Shown here one piece after another: positions 1-5,820 of a DNA stretch of 6,473 nt. The notes under the pieces were generated by a model. That model was not told the DNA's origin. It did no database searches and saw nothing but the letters and a program-made list of their open reading frames with translations. The DNA lies in assembly GCA_945906835.1 (NCBI GenBank), contig CAMDRL010000076.1, forward strand, positions 1 to 6,473, given 5' to 3'. Position numbers and translations under genes: made by a program. Position 1 is the stretch's first letter. Each line of letters starts with the position of its first letter. Source of the DNA: Rickettsia typhi. Its GTDB lineage: Bacteria; Pseudomonadota; Alphaproteobacteria; Rickettsiales; UBA1997.

Positions 1-35
1 AAAAAAGGCATAAATAACAAGGTGGACTCATCGCT

Positions 36-58
36 GGTCAGGTTTTGTAAACCCGACC
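36..58. repeat. Short inverted repeat (hairpin)
   Basis: GGTC-A-GGTTT pairs with AAACC-C-GACC around a TGT loop. This gives 9 paired bases with one A/C mismatch. Neither strand has a run of T directly after the stem, so it does not look like a standard intrinsic terminator, although the minus strand reaches a run of T at the very edge of the window (complement of 1-6). It may be part of a dispersed palindromic element. Confidence 0.5.
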
Positions 59-109
59 TACCGTTTGCTAAAATTTTCTAACTTTCACAAGTTTTAACAA
101 ACATAAGTC

Positions 110-124
110 GGCATTGCAAATGCC
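110..124. repeat. Short perfect hairpin GGCATT-GCA-AATGCC
   Basis: A perfect 6-bp stem with a 3-base loop lies about 50 bases beyond the tsaE stop codon. It would be in the 3' untranslated part of the tsaE operon transcript. No T-run follows on the minus strand, so a terminator role is not well supported. It could stabilise the 3' end or belong to a repeat element. Confidence 0.4.
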
Positions 125-160
125 CACTAGCACAGAGTTCAAGATGACACTTAGCTAAAT

Positions 161-180
161 TGTCTAAAGGTGTCTAAAGC
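161..180. repeat. Two-unit tandem repeat of TGTCTAAAG plus one base
   Basis: TGTCTAAAGG at 161-170 is followed directly by TGTCTAAAGC at 171-180. The second unit contains the tsaE stop codon, which is TAG on the minus strand (174-176). This looks like a small local duplication at the 3' end of the gene. Only two units are present and no function is suggested. Confidence 0.6.
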
Positions 181-614
181 TTGTTTATCAAAACCTCACG
201 CCCCTCTTCCCCTAAATCTTCTTTAATCTTAATCTCAATTTCTAAACAATTCTTCTTCAAAAAATCCGCCGCAATTTCTGGCCATTCAATCAAGCAAATA
301 CCATTTTTCAAAGCATCAAAGAAACCAATATTTTCTAGCTCATCCGCGCTTTTTAAACGATATAAATCAAAATGAAAAACCTCACCTTTTTTAGTATCAT
401 AAGAATAAACTAAATTGAAAGTGGGACTTAAAACTTCGCAAGGTTTTTCCCCAATTTTTTTTCTTAGGGAATTAATAAAACTTTTAGCAAAAAAACTTTT
501 TCCCGCGCCAAGGGTTCCTTTTAAAGCAATAACATCCCCAATTTCCGATTTAGCCGCAATTTCTGCAGCAAAATTCACCATTTTATTTTGGTTTTTAATA
601 AGAATTTTATTCAT
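174..614 (-). CDS. tsaE: tRNA threonylcarbamoyladenosine biosynthesis ATPase TsaE
   Basis: TsaE is the small cytoplasmic ATPase that works with TsaB and TsaD to make N6-threonylcarbamoyladenosine (t6A) at position 37 of ANN-decoding tRNAs. The 146-residue product has the usual family length. Visible motifs are the Walker A loop GTLGAGKS at residues 33-40, the SPTF switch at 63-66, the HFDLYRL block at 81-87 and the LIEWPE block at 108-113, which contains the conserved Glu-Trp. All are hallmarks of the family (formerly YjeE). The start is fixed by an ATGA overlap: the ATG at 612-614 shares bases with the xth stop codon, implying translation by reinitiation. It is the last gene of the SIMPL-xth-tsaE run. 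The charged C-terminal tail (about 130-146) looks ordinary. Identification is firm. Confidence 0.96.
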   Translation of the reverse strand: MNKILIKNQNKMVNFAAEIAAKSEIGDVIALKGTLGAGKSFFAKSFINSLRKKIGEKPCEVLSPTFNLVYSYDTKKGEVFHFDLYRLKSADELENIGFFDALKNGICLIEWPEIAADFLKKNCLEIEIKIKEDLGEEGREVLINKL

Positions 615-1408
615 AGAAAATCAAAAACTGTTTCAATTGGCACATGATCTGAGGGCTGAATTGCAACACGAAATTCTTTGTAAATCTGTATTGATTTTAT
701 ACAATTTTTTAAATTGGGCGTTGCCCAAATGTGATCAAGTCTGCGGCCCTTATTAGAAGTCATTGGGTCAGAGGCGCGATAACTCCACCAGCTGTAGAGT
801 TTTTCCGATTCATTAACAAAATGACGGTGAGTATCAACCCAATTTAGGCTTTTTTGCAAAGCAGTCATTTTTTCCACTTCAATTGGTGTGTGAGAAACAA
901 TTTTTAGAAGCTGCTTATGCGACCAAACATCGTGCTCAAGAGGCGCAATATTCATATCACCAAGAATAATAATTTTTTCATTTTTTTGCGGCGCAAAATA
1001 TTCACTCATCCAATCAATAAATTTCAACTTATGATCAAACTTATCATTAAGCTTTGCATCAGGAATATCGCCACCCGCCGGCACATAAAAATTATGCAAA
1101 ATCACATCACCAATTTTAGTTTCAAGCACGGCGCAAATATGGCGTTTATGTTTGTAATCAAGAATATCAATAGCCTGCGATTTTTTTAGAGGAAATTTTG
1201 AAATTATTGCCACACCATTGTAAGATTTTTCACCAGAAAATTCGACAAAATCATAACCCAAAGCTTTAACTTCTAACAACGGGAAATCAGCATCTTGAAC
1301 CTTAGTTTCTTGCAAACAAATAATATCAGGATTTGCTTCTTGCACCAGCTTTTTAAGCAGGGTCAGGCGCAAGCGTAGCGAATTGATATTCCAAGAAATT
1401 ATCTTCAT
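611..1408 (-). CDS. xth: Exodeoxyribonuclease III (AP endonuclease)
   Basis: This metal-dependent enzyme cleaves DNA 5' of abasic sites and removes 3' blocks in base excision repair. The 265-residue product is close to the 268 of E. coli ExoIII and the expected catalytic residues are in place: N7 in SWNINS, E34 in CLQET, Y108 in FYVPAGG, D151 and N153 in LGDMNIAP, WW at 207-208 in YSWWSY, D225 in GRRLDHIWA, and D254-H255 in SDHVPIE. It is a single-domain endonuclease/exonuclease/phosphatase fold with no extension. The start ATG (1406-1408) overlaps the stop of the upstream SIMPL gene by four bases, and its stop overlaps the tsaE start the same way, so it is translated inside a coupled operon. 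YVPAGG, where E. coli has a related Y-P-N-G type loop, is a common variant. The family assignment is firm; a choice between xthA-type subgroups is not possible here. Confidence 0.96.
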   Translation of the reverse strand: MKIISWNINSLRLRLTLLKKLVQEANPDIICLQETKVQDADFPLLEVKALGYDFVEFSGEKSYNGVAIISKFPLKKSQAIDILDYKHKRHICAVLETKIGDVILHNFYVPAGGDIPDAKLNDKFDHKLKFIDWMSEYFAPQKNEKIIILGDMNIAPLEHDVWSHKQLLKIVSHTPIEVEKMTALQKSLNWVDTHRHFVNESEKLYSWWSYRASDPMTSNKGRRLDHIWATPNLKNCIKSIQIYKEFRVAIQPSDHVPIETVFDFL

Positions 1409-2199
1409 TCTTTAATTTCATAGGTGATTGAAACTGTAGAAGAAATTTTTTGTTTACCAGCTTCTAAATCTGGAGAAATTGCACCTCTGGCATCGCCAGA
1501 CATTTTTGCCATCATTGGTGAGAATGAAGGATATTGCGGATCTTCACTAAATGACACAATTTCTCCCAAAGTCACACCTAGATTTTTTGCCGTTACCAAC
1601 GCCTCTTCTTTAACTTTTTTAATTGCCTCCCCTTGCGCTTGTAGCTTGAATTTTGAAGAATCTTCCACACTGAATGACGGGCCTCTTACATCAGAAATTT
1701 CAAGCTGCGCAATTGCAGTTGTAATTTCTCCAACTTTTGCAGTATCGCGCAATTTAATTGAGATTGATTGACTTGCGCTATATCCAGAAATAGTTGACTT
1801 GGTTGGTTCGCAAGGCTCTTTTAAACAAGGCTCAAAACTATATTTTGGAAAAGTATTGTAATTTTTAGTCTGAATATCAACTTTATCAATTCCACTTTTC
1901 TTAAATAATTCCATCGCCTTATTGCTTTTTTCTGCCATTTTTTGTTGAGCCTCAATTGCAGTCGCCCCTTCTTCATGAACAGTAACCGTGAATGCCGCCG
2001 TATCAGGACTTACTTCAACATCAGCAGTTCCACGAAATGTAATATTATGTGATTTAAAATTTGAAACTTTCTCCGCCATTTTCTTTTTCATAGAAATATC
2101 AATGACAGCTCCCGCACTTTGTATGAGAAGGAAAATTGCCAATATTCCAAAAGTGACAATGATAATTATTTTTAAGCGTTTATCAAAGAAATTTTCCAT
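1405..2199 (-). CDS. SIMPL (DUF541) domain protein, N-terminally membrane-anchored
   Basis: The 264-residue product begins with a short positively charged stretch (DKRLK), followed by a hydrophobic segment at about residues 11-33. This is either one membrane anchor or an uncleaved signal. The rest, about residues 52-263, is a SIMPL/DUF541 domain: the opening strand near 55-75 (FRGTADVEVSPDTAAFTVTV), the middle SGYSASQSISIKLRD strand at 138-152, and the closing STVSITYEI strand at 254-262 match the family pattern. The domain should face the periplasm. Two cysteines, C125 and C130, lie in a loop and could form a disulfide there. Relatives include E. coli YggE and BP26 of Brucella; the molecular role is poorly defined, with links to stress and envelope integrity. 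No Shine-Dalgarno sequence is obvious before the ATG. The gene heads the ATGA-coupled run into xth and tsaE. Confidence 0.88.
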   Translation of the reverse strand: MENFFDKRLKIIIIVTFGILAIFLLIQSAGAVIDISMKKKMAEKVSNFKSHNITFRGTADVEVSPDTAAFTVTVHEEGATAIEAQQKMAEKSNKAMELFKKSGIDKVDIQTKNYNTFPKYSFEPCLKEPCEPTKSTISGYSASQSISIKLRDTAKVGEITTAIAQLEISDVRGPSFSVEDSSKFKLQAQGEAIKKVKEEALVTAKNLGVTLGEIVSFSEDPQYPSFSPMMAKMSGDARGAISPDLEAGKQKISSTVSITYEIKE

Positions 2200-2328
2200 A
2201 ATTTAGTTTTTAAAGTTGTTAAAAAACACGACAAATCATTTTAACGCTAACTTTGTCTTGTTGAGCGAAGCGAAATATCTTGTGAAACTTAACCAGATTC
2301 TTCACTGCGTTTAGAATGACAACATACA
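2200..2328. other. Gap between metG and the SIMPL gene
   Basis: This 129-base spacer separates metG from the next minus-strand gene. Most of it is taken up by the imperfect palindrome at 2253-2322. The remainder, 2200-2252, is very AT-rich and probably carries the promoter or leader of the SIMPL-xth-tsaE run, but I could not find a -35/-10 pair with good spacing. No terminator with a T-run was found for metG. Confidence 0.5.
2253..2322. repeat. Imperfect palindromic element (REP-like dispersed repeat)
   Basis: The left arm (2253-2281) and the reverse complement of the right arm (2294-2322) match at about 19 of 29 positions, around a 12-base loop. The cores are GAGCGAAGCGAA on the left and AAACGCAGTGAA in the right arm read on the minus strand. 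The arms resemble the GTCATTCTGAGCGAAGCGAAGAATC type of repeat that is scattered through many bacterial genomes, often as converging pairs between genes. In the transcript it would form a long imperfect hairpin between metG and the SIMPL gene and could weaken read-through or protect the metG 3' end. Recognition as a dispersed repeat is from memory; only one copy lies in this window. Confidence 0.6.
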
Positions 2329-3927
2329 TCAACCAACATTCTTGGCACTTTCCAACCTAGGAAAAACTCCCTTCGGCTCATTAATTTTATGACCCGCTTT
2401 CAAAGCAAAATCTCCACTCAAATATTTCAAACCACGATGTTTTTTATCAACATTCAAAATATCCAACATCCGTGAAGAAAGCTCTGGAATAAAAGCTTGA
2501 AGCGCAATTGCCAAACATCTCAAAGATTCAGCAATTGTTGATGAAACCAAATTCATTTCTTCAATTCTATGTTCTTTTTTCAATGTCCACGGCGCTTTTT
2601 GATCAACGAATAAATTACAGGCTCTGGAAAAAATAATTATTTCTTCAATTGCTTTATCAAAGGCAAATTTATCCATTTCTAAGGTAACTTTTTCCTTTAA
2701 TTCATAAGCCTTTTCAAGCAATTCTTTAGCCTCATCAAAAAAAGCAAAATTAACAATTTTTCCATCATTATTTTTGTAAATCATGGACAAAATTCTTTGA
2801 CCTAAATTACCAATATTATTTGCAAGTTCAGCGTTAACTCTGGTAATTAAATTTGTCCGATTGTAATCGCCATCATTACCAAAAGGCACTTCACGCATTA
2901 AAAAATATCTAAAATAATCAACCGCAGTTACAGAGTCGCAACCCATAGATTGCAGCCATTCCAACTCTTGATGTGGATCAATTACATTGCCTACAGATTT
3001 AGAAATTTTTTTGCCTTCATTGGTCCACCAACCATGAGCAAAAACTTTATTGGGAAGTGGAATTTGCGCCGCCATTAAAAAGGCTGGCCAATAAACTGCG
3101 TGAAAACGCAAAATATCTTTACCAACCACATGAACTGGCGAATCAGTTGTATCACACCAAAATCTTTGCAAAATTGCCGAATTTGCATCAGGAAAACCAA
3201 GTGCTGAAATGTAATTAGTAAGGGCATCCAGCCACACATACATCACATGATTTTCATCATCAGGAACTTTCACGCCCCAAGAAAAAGAAGTGCGAGAAAT
3301 TGATAAATCACGCAGCGCGCCCTTAACATAATCTTTACCACCACGCACAAAAGAAATCACTTCATTACGCTTAGATTCTGGCTGAATAAAATCAGGCACC
3401 GCTTCGTAAAGAGCTAATAATTTATCTTGAAAAGCTGATAGTTTGAAAAAATAACTTTCTTCTTTATGCCACTCAACTTCCGCACCAGTTGGCGCTTTGC
3501 CATTAACCAATTCATCTTCACCATAAAAAGCTTCATCGCGCAAAGCATACCAACCTTCATAAGTGCTTTTATAAATCCAACCATTTTTTTCTAAAATACG
3601 CCAAAATTCTTGAGCGCATAATTTATGCCTTTCTTCTGTGGTTCTAATAAAATCATCATTAGAAAGATTAAGAGTTTTAGCTAAATCACGAAATTTAATT
3701 GAAATTTCATCGCAAAATTCTTGCGGAGTTTTGCCCCGATTAAGAGCCGATTTTTCAACCTTCTGACCATGTTCATCAGTACCCGTTAAAAACCTCACAT
3801 CATAATTCTCTAACCTTTTAAAACGCGCCGCCACATCGCAAGCAATTGAAGTATAGGCATGCCCAATATGTGGCACATCATTCACATAATAAATTGGCGA
3901 AGTAATGTAAAAATTTTTAAAGCTCAT
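2329..3927 (-). CDS. metG: Methionyl-tRNA synthetase
   Basis: This cytoplasmic class I synthetase charges tRNA-Met for initiation and elongation. The 532-residue product has the complete catalytic core: the HIGH motif at residues 20-23 (PHIGHAYT), FLTGTDEHGQK at 47-56, the KISKS signature loop at 307-311 within WTNEGKKISKSVGN, and an alpha-helical anticodon-binding domain from about 355 to 500, with FVDQKAPW-type sequence near 440-447. The connective insertion around 125-160 has no CxxC zinc knuckles (YALRDEAFYGEDEL, then KAPTGAEVEW), and there is no C-terminal EMAP/Trbp111-like dimerisation domain. This is the short form seen in alphaproteobacteria and mitochondria. The product starts MSFKNFYITSPIYYVN, a normal family N-terminus, so the ATG at 3925-3927 is accepted although no Shine-Dalgarno sequence is clear. 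It is divergent from the ATPase gene, 115 bases away. Confidence 0.97.
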   Translation of the reverse strand: MSFKNFYITSPIYYVNDVPHIGHAYTSIACDVAARFKRLENYDVRFLTGTDEHGQKVEKSALNRGKTPQEFCDEISIKFRDLAKTLNLSNDDFIRTTEERHKLCAQEFWRILEKNGWIYKSTYEGWYALRDEAFYGEDELVNGKAPTGAEVEWHKEESYFFKLSAFQDKLLALYEAVPDFIQPESKRNEVISFVRGGKDYVKGALRDLSISRTSFSWGVKVPDDENHVMYVWLDALTNYISALGFPDANSAILQRFWCDTTDSPVHVVGKDILRFHAVYWPAFLMAAQIPLPNKVFAHGWWTNEGKKISKSVGNVIDPHQELEWLQSMGCDSVTAVDYFRYFLMREVPFGNDGDYNRTNLITRVNAELANNIGNLGQRILSMIYKNNDGKIVNFAFFDEAKELLEKAYELKEKVTLEMDKFAFDKAIEEIIIFSRACNLFVDQKAPWTLKKEHRIEEMNLVSSTIAESLRCLAIALQAFIPELSSRMLDILNVDKKHRGLKYLSGDFALKAGHKINEPKGVFPRLESAKNVG

Positions 3928-4042
3928 TTTCGTAACTTGTGTTTTGAATTAGGATTGTTAATTTGCCGCCCTTATTGCAGACCATCTCTAGTTAAACATA
4001 CTTTCTATATTTTAAGTAAAAACAATCAACAAAAGTTTCTTT
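3928..4042. promoter_or_regulatory. Divergent intergenic region between metG and the ATPase gene
   Basis: These 115 bases must carry the promoters for metG (leftward) and, most likely, for the ATPase-TOPRIM cassette (rightward). A weak rightward candidate is TTGCAG at 3975-3980 with CATACT at 3997-4002, spacing 16. TATATT at 4006-4011 is an alternative -10 without a good -35. AAAAG at 4031-4035, seven bases before the ATG at 4043, is a poor ribosome binding site. I see no clear operator palindrome. The promoter calls are guesses in AT-rich DNA. Confidence 0.35.
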
Positions 4043-5143
4043 ATGCTTAAAGACATTCACATTCAAAACTATCGCGGAATTAAAGATCTTCACATTAAAG
4101 ACTTTAAACGCATTAATTTGCTGGTGGGGGATAATAATTCTGGGAAGACTAGTATACTTGAGGCTGTCACATATATAGCCAATCATACCATAGTTCCATT
4201 CTTTAACTTCGAAAATGTGAGAGAAATTGGAATGTTTGCCGATCTTTCAAAAATAAATCTACAAGAACAAAAAATTTGGGATAATCTTGAACATTTGGTA
4301 TATGAAAAAAATATCAAAGAAGGTTTTGTCATTGATGGAAAATTTTGCAGCGAATCTTCTTTGGAAAGATCAGTAAAATTAGAAGCTTCCTTCAGCAATC
4401 AAGCTGAGAATTTTTCTACCGCACAATTACTTAACTCTGATAGAGTTATCATAAATCAAAATCAAATAAACAGCTTTATAGCTAGTTACACAACAAGTGA
4501 AAAAACCTCTACTAAATTAGGTTTTTCAAGAAATGGCAAATATAATGAGGCAAGTAATTCAAGCTTTTCAATTCCCATTGCCATAGTCCCAAGTGACACA
4601 ACGAAGTCATACGATTTGGTCCCCCCAATGGAAAGAGTTGCCAAAGAAAATGGTGAAATCTTTTTCTCAAACCTTGCTCAAAAAATTGATCCAAAAATCA
4701 AAGCTATCAAAACCGCTGGAAGTCAGATTCTGGCTGATATTGGGAAAATTTCTATTCCACTGAAATATATGGGAGATGGCTTAATCAGTGTTTTGAATAT
4801 TTTGTTAAAAACTCGTGAGGTTAAAAATGGAATTTTATTAATAGACGAAATTGAAAATGGACTTCACTGGAAAACTCAAAAAGTTTTATGGAAGGCTTTG
4901 TTGATGGCAACAAAAGAAAATAATATTCAAATCATCGCCACAACTCACTCACTAGATACCATAAAATATCTAAGTGAAGCCTATGAAGAATACTTAAATG
5001 AAGCCTCTAAAGAAGAAAAAAACTTACTAGGTGAAGATGAAGCAAGAGTTTTTTCTCTTTATAAAAAAGATAAGAGTTTTGTTGAAAAAATTGACTCCCA
5101 ATCTCTAAAAACAATGATAACACACCACTATGAAATCAGATAG
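4043..5143 (+). CDS. AAA/ABC-type ATPase, OLD/RecF-like, of a putative two-gene defence cassette
   Basis: The 366-residue product belongs to the SMC/RecF/OLD-like ATPases annotated as AAA_15/AAA_21. It starts with the typical first strand and loop (IHIQNYRGIKDLHI, residues 5-18), then Walker A GDNNSGKTS at 29-37. A variable insert follows at about 55-235. The ABC-signature-like segment YMGDGLISVLNIL is at 242-254, Walker B ILLIDEIENGLH at 264-275 with D268 and E269, and an H-loop histidine H302 in ATTHSLD. All ATPase motifs look intact. Such proteins dimerise around ATP and act as sensors or motors in OLD nucleases, Gabija GajA and PARIS AriA. It lacks its own TOPRIM domain, which is supplied by the next gene; the two overlap by 14 bases. 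The ATG at 4043 fits the family N-terminus. Sampled stretches are about 30% G+C. The ATPase fold is firm; the defence role is inferred. Confidence 0.9.
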   Translation: MLKDIHIQNYRGIKDLHIKDFKRINLLVGDNNSGKTSILEAVTYIANHTIVPFFNFENVREIGMFADLSKINLQEQKIWDNLEHLVYEKNIKEGFVIDGKFCSESSLERSVKLEASFSNQAENFSTAQLLNSDRVIINQNQINSFIASYTTSEKTSTKLGFSRNGKYNEASNSSFSIPIAIVPSDTTKSYDLVPPMERVAKENGEIFFSNLAQKIDPKIKAIKTAGSQILADIGKISIPLKYMGDGLISVLNILLKTREVKNGILLIDEIENGLHWKTQKVLWKALLMATKENNIQIIATTHSLDTIKYLSEAYEEYLNEASKEEKNLLGEDEARVFSLYKKDKSFVEKIDSQSLKTMITHHYEIR

Positions 5144-5813
5144 CATATCCACTAAGGAAGTAGAAAGATTTAGTTTGCCCAAGTCTCTTATAGTTGAAGG
5201 GTCAGATGATAAAAATTTTATTATAAATTTCTTAAAATTCTTAAAGATTGATAATAAAATTTATATTCATGAGGTTGGAGGAAATGGAAATTTAGGAAGC
5301 AAAACAGAGAAAAGTTTATTAATTGCCGCCAAAACTCCCGCTTTTAAAAATAATGTTAAAAATCTAGCAATCTTATTTGACGGTGATGTCGATGAAAATA
5401 AAGCTTTAAGAAAAATCTTATCTGATATAGTAAAGATTAATAATGAATCTCCAAATTCACAGTTTGTGGTTTCTAATAAAATTAACCAGATAGACCTAGA
5501 ATTTAAAACATCTGAGGAAGGTTCTGGAGAAATAAAGACATTTGTATTCATTTTTAAGAATAATCTTGAACAAGTGTATTTAGAAACTCTGTCAGAAGAA
5601 GAAAAGATTGTCGTAGAAAATTGTATTCCAAATTTCTTTCAATGTTCAAAAACAATAAAAACTAATAATAAGAAAATTGTTCAAGCTTTTCTTTCTACAA
5701 AAAATGAAATCAGAGATATAGGAGCTGCAGCTGGCAAAAAGATAATAAATTTTGATCACAGCTCCCTTGATAATCTTAAAAAATTTCTACTTGATTTCGC
5801 TAATTTAACTTAA
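5130..5813 (+). CDS. TOPRIM-like protein (DUF3226/DUF4435 type), partner of the ATPase
   Basis: The 227-residue product looks like the small TOPRIM-fold proteins called DUF3226 or, more distantly, DUF4435. The evidence is the [12 protein letters not shown] segment at 20-31, with the TOPRIM glutamate E23, a Gly-rich strand-loop VGGNGNLG at 49-56, and the acidic motif [10 protein letters not shown] at 81-90 with D84, D86 and D88. A C-terminal block [19 protein letters not shown] at 198-216 also recalls these families. TOPRIM domains in OLD, GajA and AriB bind metal and cut nucleic acid; here the three acidic positions needed are present, so nuclease activity is possible. The ATG at 5130 lies inside the last codons of the ATPase gene (14-base overlap, +1 frame), typical of coupled partner genes. 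No membrane segment is seen. Sampled stretches are about 28% G+C. The exact family and target are uncertain. Confidence 0.78.
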   Translation: MKSDSISTKEVERFSLPKSLIVEGSDDKNFIINFLKFLKIDNKIYIHEVGGNGNLGSKTEKSLLIAAKTPAFKNNVKNLAILFDGDVDENKALRKILSDIVKINNESPNSQFVVSNKINQIDLEFKTSEEGSGEIKTFVFIFKNNLEQVYLETLSEEEKIVVENCIPNFFQCSKTIKTNNKKIVQAFLSTKNEIRDIGAAAGKKIINFDHSSLDNLKKFLLDFANLT

Positions 5814-5820
5814 TTTTAAG

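Larger units (their letters stand above)
1..173. other. Intergenic region downstream of tsaE, no convincing gene
   Basis: I see no supported gene here. On the plus strand one frame is open from the window edge to a TAA at 85-87. It could encode at most 28 residues, has no visible start and resembles no family I can name, so it may be the tail of a gene outside the window or chance. The region holds two short hairpins (36-58 and 110-124) and a 10-base tandem repeat that runs into the tsaE stop codon. The mix of small palindromes suggests a dispersed-repeat type of spacer, but this cannot be shown from one copy. Confidence 0.5.

Noticed and set aside
36..58. Hairpin as intrinsic terminator of the tsaE operon
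   Set aside because: No T-run follows the stem on the minus strand; the nearest run is about 30 bases away at the window edge.
1..87. Plus-strand frame open from the window edge to TAA at 85-87
   Set aside because: Too short and without a start or a family match to be called a gene; it overlaps a hairpin and may be chance or a gene tail.
415..756. Plus-strand open frame of 113 codons
   Set aside because: It runs opposite to tsaE and xth, both of which have full family motifs, spans their junction, and its product resembles nothing known.
1424..1771. Plus-strand open frame of 115 codons
   Set aside because: It is antisense to the SIMPL gene and has no recognisable motif.
3859..4050. Plus-strand open frame of 63 codons running from metG into the ATPase start
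   Set aside because: Its first part is antisense to the conserved metG N-terminus, and it overlaps the better supported ATPase start; the product is not protein-like.
4043..5813. Insertion by a transposon or prophage
   Set aside because: No transposase, integrase, terminal inverted repeats or target-site duplications are visible at the borders.
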